Source: a virus. Taken from it: a DNA stretch of 36,262 bases. The stretch lies in IMG/VR virus record IMGVR_UViG_3300042430_000592, positions 1-36,262 of that record; one strand, written 5' to 3'. The notes below the pieces were generated by a model. That model saw only the letters and a list, made by a program, of their open reading frames with translations. It was not told the DNA's origin and searched no databases. This document shows positions 1 through 6,879 of this stretch, in pieces (the stretch's first letter is position 1; the number at the start of each line of letters is the position of its first letter). Both the position numbers and the translations under genes were made by a program.

Positions 1-48
1 TATTTGCCATGCCCGTCATCCTTTGTTATCTTTTCCCCGTCTAATTAG

Positions 49-291
49 CTATTTGTTGCTACTAAACGCTACCGGTTGCTCTGTAAAGTTATGGGACTGT
101 AGTGAAGCTATCAATGATCTTTCAATTGATTCTTCAGCAACGCACTTCTCACCCCGCAAAGATAAAGTAGGGATGAGCTTGTTGAGGGTTCGCTTTGTCG
201 ATTGCCCTCTCGGTATTCCATAGTTATCACTAACTATGCTTACTCCAGATCCATCAGCGTTCTTACACGCATCTTCAAGGAGGTCTGACAA
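49..291 (-). CDS. Doubtful 80-residue ORF, function unknown
   Basis: This is the only minus-strand ORF of note in the 316 bases left of the nuclease gene. It would have to start at TTG (complement of 289-291), because the open frame runs back into the 3' end of the nuclease gene without an ATG or GTG. No Shine-Dalgarno sequence precedes the TTG. The product would be hydrophilic and slightly Ser/Leu-rich (begins SDLLEDACKNADGSG), with no domain I recognise. It lies in line with the operon upstream, which is the only contextual support. It may equally be non-coding or a degraded gene. I see nothing else convincing in 1-316. Confidence 0.22.
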   Translation of the reverse strand: MSDLLEDACKNADGSGVSIVSDNYGIPRGQSTKRTLNKLIPTLSLRGEKCVAEESIERSLIASLQSHNFTEQPVAFSSNK

Positions 292-316
292 ACTCAGACA
301 ACGAATTTTTATTTGA

Positions 317-871
317 TTATGTTGTTGGGATATTGATAACAGTTTGATTTGACGTTGTGTCTGGTGTTGCCGAATAGGTTTTTAATAATGCACTGTTGTG
401 TAGGAAAAAGTCATCAAATTCAACGATTAGCCAATCGCCAAACTTGCTTGACGAATAATAGACAAAATTGTCTGTTATCCATGTTGAGCCGCATTGCACG
501 GCAACATAACGACCTTTTCTATTAAACTTCATAAACAATAAATTTACATCACCTGTTTCGGCAACGTCCATTAATTGTTCAATCCATGTATTTATTACTT
601 TACAGTCGCCTGAAAGTAGTAAGTGAAAAGGAAAATCTGCATAGAACTTACATTCAATGTTCATTTTACTGAAACTTTGACCGGGTACAATATCACCTTT
701 AAAAGAACGTACTTGTCCCTCATGTAATACTGCTGTTCTATGCTGATTTTTACCACCAATATAAGCTCCGGAACCAGGTGCTCTTATAAAGCTTTCGCCA
801 TATAGGTCAGAAAGAAACTTTGCAACTTCTCTCTCAAATCCTGATCCTTTAGCTTTCTGTGGTGATGTCAT
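317..871 (-). CDS. PD-(D/E)XK nuclease, Holliday-junction-resolvase-like
   Basis: A 184-residue protein with the layout of archaeal Hjc-type resolvases and related phage nucleases. It has an N-terminal G-x-x-F-E-R helix (Glu14), Arg30 in a IRAPGSG segment, GDIVP (Asp60), and an I-E-C-K strand (Glu73, Lys75). Together these give the E...D...ExK active-site pattern. The family cuts branched DNA with metal ions in the cytoplasm. In T4 the resolving enzyme is gp49 (endonuclease VII), an unrelated fold, so this would be a functional substitute. It lies 34 bases downstream of the gp46-like gene on the same strand, which fits resolving recombination intermediates before packaging. The ATG start follows only a weak purine-rich stretch (GAGACAGA); a GATAAGTA box sits five bases upstream of the ATG. 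A different PD-(D/E)XK role, such as a general exonuclease, is possible. Confidence 0.7.
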   Translation of the reverse strand: MTSPQKAKGSGFEREVAKFLSDLYGESFIRAPGSGAYIGGKNQHRTAVLHEGQVRSFKGDIVPGQSFSKMNIECKFYADFPFHLLLSGDCKVINTWIEQLMDVAETGDVNLLFMKFNRKGRYVAVQCGSTWITDNFVYYSSSKFGDWLIVEFDDFFLHNSALLKTYSATPDTTSNQTVINIPTT

Positions 872-876
872 GTTAA

Positions 877-884
877 TACTTATC
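877..884 (-). promoter_or_regulatory. Late-promoter-like octamer GATAAGTA before the nuclease gene
   Basis: On the minus strand GATAAGTA is followed by TTAAC and then the nuclease ATG. The same variant octamer precedes the giant gene at 16467. By the T4 rule (octamer at -13 to -6), transcription would start on the A of the ATG. T4 gene 49, the resolvase gene, also has a late promoter, which makes the placement plausible. A chance match is quite possible in AT-rich DNA. Confidence 0.3.
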
Positions 885-905
885 TGTCTCTGTGTCTATT
901 TGAAA

Positions 906-2978
906 TTATTCTGTATCAACCGCTGTTGAGTATGAGGTAAAACCATTTTCTTTAATCACCTTAAGAACACTAGGCACACGCCCGGCTAGTTCTTCACGGT
1001 GACTTACAAGCCAAATACTTTTCTGTCTGCGTCGGCTCATGTCTTTCAGAATCGCAATAGCATTCTCAACTCCCATTGTGTCAAGCCCACTATCAATCAA
1101 CTCATCAATGAACAATGTATTGATTGGACGATATAAACTTTCCCATACATCTCTAAACGCAAAACTTAAGCCAAGAATCAAACGGTTACGTTCTCCCCTT
1201 GACAAGTTGTCAAAGTCAAGTTCACGCCCGAGCTCGGTAATCTCAACTTGTAAGTCATTCTGGAAGATAACCTGATGGGGTAACCCAATTTTATCTAAGT
1301 AATGTGTCAATCGTGCATTCAAGTAACTTAAGTTCTGGTCAATAATCTTCTTACGAACAAAACTGTCTTTGCTAACTAACAAATCTAACAAGAACTTTTG
1401 ATGTTCCATAGTGCGTGTTAATTTATTGATAGCTTCAAAATCAATAGCTTGTAGTGCTTGTGTTTCCATCTCAACTACTTGTTCACTATATGGATCAGTT
1501 TCTTGTGACTTATTATCAATCTGATTAATAATATTAGCAACTTCGCTTGAATGTTTAATTGCTTCGGCTTCTGTGTCATAATGAGTAGTAGGCTGTGGAC
1601 CTAAAACTATAGGAGTCAACTCATTTAGTTGCTCACTGAAAGGATTAGATTCTTGTTTCTTATCTTCCCATACTTTCTTCAAGTTAGATACATCACCACT
1701 GTGCCGAATAGCTTCCGCTTCAGTTTTGTACGATGGAGTAGGTTTAGTACCTAACACACTAACCAATGATTCATTGATTGATAATTGCGTTTCAAAATGA
1801 ATTAATTCAGCACGGGCGTTTTCAAGTAGAGTAGTTTTTTCTAATGTGACCTCTAAATGCTTATCATCATGGAAGTCTTGTCCACAAGCATAGCACTTAT
1901 GATCCTCAAGTTCTTTAACTTCCCGAACCAATTTGTCAATTAATTTTTTTTCTTTTGTAATACTTTTGGTTAGGGTATCAATTATGGTTGCTATAGATTT
2001 TTGTTCTGCTTCGTCATGTAGCCAATCTTTTAAATCAGTCCAGACTTTGAGTTCAGCGTCAATATCATACTCATTTTTAAGAGAGTAAGCCTTATGTGCT
2101 ATTGAAACATCTGTGTCATGTTTCTGTTGCCAAGCGGTAGAACGAGCAATCAACGCATTGTATGCATCCTGTGCCTCTTTTTGTTTAGTCCAAACATTCA
2201 AATCTTTGTGTGCTTGTAATTCTACTTCAATATTAATTTTACTTAGTTCATCATATTGTAATGCTAAGGCTGTCAAATCATCATCGTGTTTCTTTAGCCA
2301 CAATGTTTGCCTACGTTTCAATGCATCAATCTGCTCCTTGACACGTTTGTTTGCTTCTTCAATACCCTTAACACGATATTCTTCTTGTTGAATACTATCT
2401 TTGCTATCACGTATCATGTTCTTAATGACCTCAGCTTTCTCAGATAGTAATGTAATACCCAATAACTGTTCAATGATATCACGTTGGTCATTAGTTTTTA
2501 ATGCTAAGAACGGTTCGCTGTAAGTATTCAACACAACAATATGTTTGAACATATCGGCACTCATGTGTATCACACTTTCAATTGCTTGTTGTGTTTCTTT
2601 GTTCTCACCCTGTGCATCATCTGTGTTCTTTTGTAAATCGTTGTTAACATAGAACTTTAAGATGTTTGGTTTACGACCACGTTCAATCTTATAGTCAATA
2701 CCATCTACGCTAAACTCTAGTGTAACCATCATACCCTTACCATTAGTACGATTGACTAGGTTATCTTTACGAATGCTATTGATTGGTACACCAAACAGTG
2801 CGTAGGATAGACCCTGAATGAGGGTTGTCTTACCCGTACCATTACGAGCACCGTCACCACCTAAGTCTAAGTTTTCACCTAGAATAAGTGTTAAGTCTTG
2901 TCGGTCAAAACAAACTGCTTGTGTTACTTGACCTATTGATAAAAAATTCCGTAATGTAATATTCTTTAATGTAATCAT
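906..2978 (-). CDS. gp46: gp46-like recombination endonuclease subunit (Rad50/SbcC ATPase)
   Basis: A 690-residue SMC/Rad50-type ATPase. Seen in order: Walker A GARNGTGKTT (43-52); a long, Glu/Lys/Gln-rich coiled-coil arm; a zinc-hook CYAC at 362-365 (CxxC) at the turn of the arm; the return arm; the ABC signature LSRGERN (592-598); Walker B LFIDE ending at Glu626; and the H-loop WLVSHRE (His660). With gp47 it forms the Mre11-Rad50-type complex that resects DNA ends for recombination-dependent replication and, in T4, helps degrade host DNA. T4 gp46 is shorter (about 560 residues), so the arm here is somewhat long. The start ATG overlaps the stop of the 68-residue gene by four bases (ATGA) and lacks a Shine-Dalgarno, so translational coupling is likely. 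Identification is firm. Confidence 0.95.
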   Translation of the reverse strand: MITLKNITLRNFLSIGQVTQAVCFDRQDLTLILGENLDLGGDGARNGTGKTTLIQGLSYALFGVPINSIRKDNLVNRTNGKGMMVTLEFSVDGIDYKIERGRKPNILKFYVNNDLQKNTDDAQGENKETQQAIESVIHMSADMFKHIVVLNTYSEPFLALKTNDQRDIIEQLLGITLLSEKAEVIKNMIRDSKDSIQQEEYRVKGIEEANKRVKEQIDALKRRQTLWLKKHDDDLTALALQYDELSKINIEVELQAHKDLNVWTKQKEAQDAYNALIARSTAWQQKHDTDVSIAHKAYSLKNEYDIDAELKVWTDLKDWLHDEAEQKSIATIIDTLTKSITKEKKLIDKLVREVKELEDHKCYACGQDFHDDKHLEVTLEKTTLLENARAELIHFETQLSINESLVSVLGTKPTPSYKTEAEAIRHSGDVSNLKKVWEDKKQESNPFSEQLNELTPIVLGPQPTTHYDTEAEAIKHSSEVANIINQIDNKSQETDPYSEQVVEMETQALQAIDFEAINKLTRTMEHQKFLLDLLVSKDSFVRKKIIDQNLSYLNARLTHYLDKIGLPHQVIFQNDLQVEITELGRELDFDNLSRGERNRLILGLSFAFRDVWESLYRPINTLFIDELIDSGLDTMGVENAIAILKDMSRRRQKSIWLVSHREELAGRVPSVLKVIKENGFTSYSTAVDTE

Positions 2979-3181
2979 TTTAATTTTCTAAAAAAACTAT
3001 CTTTGGCTAGTTGTTCTGCCTTTAATGTTTTTTCCATAATACTTTCTACTTTAAGTTTGGCACTAATCAATCTATGTGTTTCTCTGAAACTACCTATATA
3101 GGGTTGTGTTTTTGATAGTTCAGATAACGCAATACCTAAATGTTTGTTTATTTTTATAAGAGAAGCTACTTTGTAGGTCAT
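2975..3181 (-). CDS. Small protein between gp47 and gp46, function unknown
   Basis: A 68-residue, Lys-rich, predicted mainly helical protein (begins MTYKVASLIKINKHLG, ends FFRKLK). Its start overlaps the gp47 stop by ATGA, and its own stop overlaps the gp46 start by ATGA, so it is tightly built into the operon. That geometry is the main evidence that it is real. No catalytic motif or membrane segment is visible. T4 also carries small genes between 47 and 46 (46.1, 46.2), but I cannot claim homology. A role as an accessory to the Mre11/Rad50-like complex, or simply as a coupling ORF, is inference from position. Confidence 0.75.
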   Translation of the reverse strand: MTYKVASLIKINKHLGIALSELSKTQPYIGSFRETHRLISAKLKVESIMEKTLKAEQLAKDSFFRKLK

Positions 3182-4191
3182 AAGTTATTATAAATGTCCA
3201 ACAATAGTTTTTTGTCAAAAGTATTTGATTCAATAGAATTAATTTGGTCAATGACGATTTGGTCAACACTCTCAAACCGTAATCCATCTGAACCAGCTAT
3301 CTCTGTTTGTTCTGCTTTAATAGGTATCAATGCCATTTCTCTTAATTTATGTTCTGGGATTAGTGTTTCTCTAATGAAGTTAGCTTCCTCATATGAAATA
3401 TCAATGTCAAGATGTACTCTAACATGGCTGTCAATCAATAGCAAGCCTTCAGGGTTTTCTAGTACATCACTTAGTTTATATATACGATATAATGGTTGTC
3501 TTGGCCAACTAAAGAATTGTGGATCTTGTCCCCATTCAAGTACCATCATGCCACGTGCGTCATCACCTGCATCTGCATAATTATGTGGGAAAGCATTACC
3601 TATATACCACACATTCTTTTTGCTTTGACGTTTATGGAAATGACCACTGAACACTTTATCAAACCCATTTAAATGTTCACTATTAAGTTCACCATGATCG
3701 GGCATCTCTATCATGGCATTCATGTAGAAGTGAGGTAATTCAAAATGACCAAACATATATTTGCCACTTAGTTTTTTTAATTTTTTGTAATCATCTTGTA
3801 CAAGCCATGGTGCAATAGTTACATCACCTTCAGTAAAGAAGTCATTAACAATTGTAAGATTAGGTAGATGTTTAGCCCATTCAACACTATGAATGTCACG
3901 GCGATCACGATAGTATAAATCGTGATTACCCGGGATAAAGAACACTCTATCAAAGGCTGCACTTAGTTTCTCTAATGCTTGTAAGCCAAATTGTAATGTA
4001 TGAATATTAATACTTGCTCTATGATGATTAAAATCACCTAAGAAGAAACAAGTTTCACATCCTTCAGCCTTAGCTTTAGTGATGAACCAATCTACGAAAT
4101 TGGCACAGTCTTGATTATGTTGTAGGCTGTTTGACTTCAATCCAAAATGAATATCGGTGAACACAGCGGCTTTTTTGAAAAGGTTACTCAT
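3178..4191 (-). CDS. gp47: gp47-like recombination endonuclease subunit (Mre11/SbcD phosphoesterase)
   Basis: A 337-residue metallophosphoesterase, almost the same length as T4 gp47 (339). All five metal/phosphate motifs are visible: DIHFG (Asp13, His15), GDFNHHR (Asp53, His57), GNHD (88-91), GHFE (148-151) and GHFHKR (183-188). The C-terminal third should hold the cap and the helices that dock on the Rad50-like partner. It is the nuclease half of the end-resection complex with gp46. The gene starts 49 bases after the gp55 gene ends. No Shine-Dalgarno precedes the ATG, but a TTGCTT-17-TATAAT promoter lies there, with its predicted start on the ATG itself. Its stop overlaps the next gene by ATGA. 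Confidence 0.95.
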   Translation of the reverse strand: MSNLFKKAAVFTDIHFGLKSNSLQHNQDCANFVDWFITKAKAEGCETCFFLGDFNHHRASINIHTLQFGLQALEKLSAAFDRVFFIPGNHDLYYRDRRDIHSVEWAKHLPNLTIVNDFFTEGDVTIAPWLVQDDYKKLKKLSGKYMFGHFELPHFYMNAMIEMPDHGELNSEHLNGFDKVFSGHFHKRQSKKNVWYIGNAFPHNYADAGDDARGMMVLEWGQDPQFFSWPRQPLYRIYKLSDVLENPEGLLLIDSHVRVHLDIDISYEEANFIRETLIPEHKLREMALIPIKAEQTEIAGSDGLRFESVDQIVIDQINSIESNTFDKKLLLDIYNNL

Positions 4192-4197
4192 ATGTTG

Positions 4198-4226
4198 ATT
4201 ATAAAGGATGTGGCACTACAAAGCAA
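4198..4226 (-). promoter_or_regulatory. Sigma70-type promoter for gp47
   Basis: On the minus strand TTGCTT (4226-4221), a 17-base spacer, and a perfect -10 TATAAT (4203-4198). The last base of the -10 is followed by six bases and then the gp47 ATG, so the start site is expected at the A of the ATG. The -35 and spacer length equal those of the gp55 promoter at 5177-5205. The overlapping ATTGCTTTG also resembles a T4 MotA box (wwTGCTTyA), but lies about two bases farther from the -10 than in T4 middle promoters. Confidence 0.5.
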
Positions 4227-4240
4227 TGCCATTGGACAAA

Positions 4241-5152
4241 TTATTCTTCGTATACTGTACTACTTGACCCGGAACCTTGACGACTCCAACTTGGGTTAAG
4301 ACCATTGATTTCTAAGATATCATCACGTATGTTTTGATTGCGTTTTTCCGTATTCAATACACGACAGAAACTATTTGTTATAGCAGCCGTGTAGTAAGCA
4401 AACGGGTTAGCTGATTTAGCTTCATTAAAACGTAAGCCAACATATGTTAGTTGAAGGATAGCTGAGTTACGCATTTCATCGTTGTAGGTGTATCCACGCC
4501 AATTATATTTCATTGCGTATTTTTCGCACATCATAATGTACATTCGGGCAAGTTTGTTAGTGATGTTTCCGTGTTCTTTATTAAAAGCACCGGTTGCTAG
4601 ATCGCCTTCCCAATGACTTTTACCTACACAATAGAATGTGTTGTTGCTGTCAATTTTATAATGTTGGAATGGGGGGAAGTTAACTTTAACATGAACCATG
4701 TCGTCTACTTCAGCTTTAGTTGTATTATCTTCTAAATCAGCAAAAATCTCATCTGGATCTACTTCCTCAAACTCAAAGATGTCCTTTGCTGTTTTCTTTT
4801 TAACTGTTTTGCGGGGTTGTTTTGGTGCGACCGGAACATGATCCCAAGTCATTACACGAAATATTAAATCTGTTAATTCTATTGAATCGGGGCTAACACT
4901 GTCTTTACTACCCTGTTCTAAACTAAGACGTAGTGCCCGTGTTTCTTTTGCTTGTTGAATAGTTTCTGGTTTGAAAGCATAAGCTAGACTATCTTCAATT
5001 GGTGATTGCGGCATATCTACAATAAAATCATAGCGATGATATTCTGGTTTAGTAAAACAGCAATATGCGTTTTTACTTTCGTGTATCTCTTTTAGAATAT
5101 CTTTGTTATTTAGATAGTTGACGGGTTTGCGTGGTGCGGGGAGTAGAGACAT
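4241..5152 (-). CDS. gp55: gp55-like late-transcription sigma factor with N-terminal extension
   Basis: A 303-residue protein. Residues about 165-290 match the T4 gp55 late sigma: a helical block with NITNKLARMYIMMCEKYA, WRGYTYNDEM, and NPFAYYTAAITNSFCR, followed by a basic helix (NTEKRNQNIRDDIL) and NGLNPSW. This is the reduced sigma region-2-like core that directs host RNA polymerase to late promoters. The last residues (STVYEE) are hydrophobic then acidic, like the gp55 tail that binds the sliding clamp gp45. T4 gp55 is about 185 residues; here roughly 160 residues precede the core, including NNKDILKEIHESKNAYCC and a Lys-rich then acidic linker (about 115-150). It has a good Shine-Dalgarno (AAGGA, five bases from the ATG). 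It heads the recombination operon and faces the baseplate genes it should activate. Confidence 0.88.
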   Translation of the reverse strand: MSLLPAPRKPVNYLNNKDILKEIHESKNAYCCFTKPEYHRYDFIVDMPQSPIEDSLAYAFKPETIQQAKETRALRLSLEQGSKDSVSPDSIELTDLIFRVMTWDHVPVAPKQPRKTVKKKTAKDIFEFEEVDPDEIFADLEDNTTKAEVDDMVHVKVNFPPFQHYKIDSNNTFYCVGKSHWEGDLATGAFNKEHGNITNKLARMYIMMCEKYAMKYNWRGYTYNDEMRNSAILQLTYVGLRFNEAKSANPFAYYTAAITNSFCRVLNTEKRNQNIRDDILEINGLNPSWSRQGSGSSSTVYEE

Positions 5153-5176
5153 AGTTTCCTTGTTATGTTTTTATAT

Positions 5177-5205
5177 ATTGTAACACTTTTGTTGTTGAAA
5201 AGCAA
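5177..5205 (-). promoter_or_regulatory. Sigma70-type promoter for gp55
   Basis: On the minus strand TTGCTT (5205-5200), a 17-base spacer and TACAAT (5182-5177). The expected start at about 5170 gives an 18-base leader that contains AAGGA before the gp55 ATG. The -35 lies inside a perfect 9-bp inverted repeat. It shares its -35 sequence and spacing with the gp47 promoter. Confidence 0.5.
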
Positions 5206-5211
5206 CAACAA
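5189..5211. repeat. 9-bp perfect inverted repeat in the divergent control region
   Basis: TTGTTGTTG (5189-5197), a five-base centre AAAAG, then CAACAACAA (5203-5211). It overlaps the -35 of the gp55 promoter and lies 27 bases upstream of the first late promoter. It could be an operator for a dimeric regulator or a hairpin. A terminator role is unlikely because both flanking genes are transcribed away from it. Confidence 0.6.
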
Positions 5212-5238
5212 TATAGAAAAAAGGGTAAATTTTATAGC

Positions 5239-5246
5239 GATAAATA
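5239..5246 (+). promoter_or_regulatory. T4-type late promoter for the baseplate operon
   Basis: GATAAATA followed by CTATT gives GATAAATACTATT, one base from the full T4 late consensus TATAAATACTATT. The expected start at 5252 gives an 18-base leader that carries AAAGG nine bases before the ATG at 5270. The gp55-like factor encoded on the other side of this region would be the sigma that reads it. Confidence 0.75.
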
Positions 5247-5269
5247 CTATTTAGTAAAGGTATAACACC

Positions 5270-6568
5270 ATGGGAACAGCTAATATAGGCGCATTAACCG
5301 TAGAGCTAGCGGCACTCAGAGAATCATTGAGGATAAAACTCCAGAGTCTGGCTAATATCAATCCTAATTATCAAATGAACGCTGCCTATATTGCAAGATT
5401 AAAGGCAGAGGTTATAGTATTAAATGAAAATATTGCATCTGTTCAGGCCCAAATAACTGCCGCATCAAAGCCTGCGACACAACCCGCCCCGCCCCCGGCC
5501 ACAACTAAAGTAGACAACGCAACACCAGCACCAGTTACTGGACAAACTCAAGCCGCAACCGATGCCTTCTTAGAAGCTAACGCAACACCACAAAATATTG
5601 AGAATTACGAACCAGCTAATGTAGACGATGCAATTGAAAAAGCAAGATTAGAAGCTGATATAATTAATGGTGAAATCCTCCCACGTACTGAACAAGATAT
5701 AATTGGTGCATATGGTGGAATGCAAGGGTTACAAGGTTCAGTTGATAGAGCTAGGGCACAACAAATTACCCAAGATGCTGAAAATGCAAAAACACAAGGT
5801 GATTGGCGTGTACGTTTAAGTTTAGCACCAAGTGCTGGTTATTTATATAAAGCACAAAATCCAGGAATACTAGGCCCGTTACAAAAAACAGATGGTGTCA
5901 TTTTTCCATACGTACCCCAAATACAAGTTACATATGCCGCTCATTATGATGCGGGTGAATTGATACATAGTAATTATAAAATATTCCAATATAAAAATAG
6001 TAGTATTGACCAGATTAATATTACTTGTGATTTCACTGCACAAGACAATGATGAAGCAAATTACATGTTAGCAGTGATACATTTCTTTAGGTCGGTTACT
6101 AAAATGTTTTATGGGCAAGATCAAATTCCTAAACCAGGCACTCCCCCACCATTATGTTATCTATCTGGTATGGGAGAGTTTCAATTTGACAGACACCCAT
6201 TAGTGATAAGTTCATTTAATTATAATCTACCTAATGATGTAGACTATATAAGAGCAGGTAGTCCAACATTATTATCAGGAGTTAATTCAAGTGGATATGA
6301 CAATGGTAATGATATTGTAGTAGATGATAGTACAGCATGTCGTAGATTACAAGTTAGTGGTTTAAATTTTGGCGGTACTGAAAGTGCACCTAATTGGCAA
6401 AAGCAATCTAACACACAGCCTACATATGTACCTACAAAGATACAACTTTCATTGACTGCTTACCCAATAGTAACACGTAATGATATAAGTAATAAATTTA
6501 GTTTAGCAGAATATGCTACTGGCAAATTACTACAAGGTAGTAAACGTAGTGGCGGAGGAATATGGTAA
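5270..6568 (+). CDS. Baseplate / tail-tube junction-like structural protein (gp48/gp54-type)
   Basis: A 432-residue protein. Residues 1-60 look like a coiled coil, and residues about 66-95 form a Pro/Ala/Thr-rich linker. The folded part (about 175-420) opens with DWRVRLSLAPSAGY and holds IFPYVPQIQVTY, a LIHSNYKIFQYKNSSID segment, FTAQDNDEANYMLAVIHFFR, and a VSGLNFGG...PTKIQLSLTAYPIV end. The pattern of paired strands around an 'EANYML..IHF' helix is like the tail-tube-like fold used by the T4 tube initiator and cap proteins (gp54, gp48). That reading rests on pattern and position. It is the first gene after the late promoter, and its stop overlaps the gp53-like start (TAATG). Other virion tube-like or baseplate proteins remain possible. 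Confidence 0.55.
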   Translation: MGTANIGALTVELAALRESLRIKLQSLANINPNYQMNAAYIARLKAEVIVLNENIASVQAQITAASKPATQPAPPPATTKVDNATPAPVTGQTQAATDAFLEANATPQNIENYEPANVDDAIEKARLEADIINGEILPRTEQDIIGAYGGMQGLQGSVDRARAQQITQDAENAKTQGDWRVRLSLAPSAGYLYKAQNPGILGPLQKTDGVIFPYVPQIQVTYAAHYDAGELIHSNYKIFQYKNSSIDQINITCDFTAQDNDEANYMLAVIHFFRSVTKMFYGQDQIPKPGTPPPLCYLSGMGEFQFDRHPLVISSFNYNLPNDVDYIRAGSPTLLSGVNSSGYDNGNDIVVDDSTACRRLQVSGLNFGGTESAPNWQKQSNTQPTYVPTKIQLSLTAYPIVTRNDISNKFSLAEYATGKLLQGSKRSGGGIW

Positions 6569-6879
6569 TGTCAAACAACTCTCTTTATCCAGCAACAAGT
6601 CCGTACTATGCTACAGACATAGTTAATAGTAAATTTTTAGATGTAATGATAGATAGACCTATATATAAACAGCCATCTGATATATATTGGGAAATCACAT
6701 TATTATATGAATATCGTCCGGATATGTTAGCATATGACTTATATGCTGATAGTAGATTGTGGTGGGTATTTGCTCAAAGAAATCCAAACAGATTAAAAGA
6801 TCCTTACTTTGATTTTGTTGCAGGTGTGGGAATTTATTTACCTAAGGCAGATTTCTTAAAACAATTGTTGGGACTATAA
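6568..6879 (+). CDS. gp53: gp53-like baseplate wedge protein
   Basis: A 103-residue protein with the core of the gp53 wedge family: YWEITLLYEYRPDMLAYDLY, then DSRLWWVFAQRNPN, and a final G-IYLP strand. The 'Y..R.D.LAY..Y.d.rLWWv' signature is the main evidence. T4 gp53 is longer (about 196 residues), so this is a minimal version. I chose the ATG at 6568, which overlaps the preceding stop as TAATG. GGAGG at 6554-6558 is nine bases from it but only three bases from the alternative ATG at 6562. In T4, gp53 joins wedge assembly after gp25 and before wedges close around the hub. The next gene follows without a gap. Confidence 0.78.
   Translation: MSNNSLYPATSPYYATDIVNSKFLDVMIDRPIYKQPSDIYWEITLLYEYRPDMLAYDLYADSRLWWVFAQRNPNRLKDPYFDFVAGVGIYLPKADFLKQLLGL

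Noticed and set aside
23-223. A plus-strand ORF starting at TTG with a lipoprotein-like LLLLNATGC stretch
   Set aside because: No ATG, no Shine-Dalgarno, opposite to the local operon, and too short a window edge to support it.
5189-5211. Inverted repeat read as a terminator
   Set aside because: Both flanking genes are transcribed away from it, there is nothing to terminate, and no U-tract follows in a useful direction.
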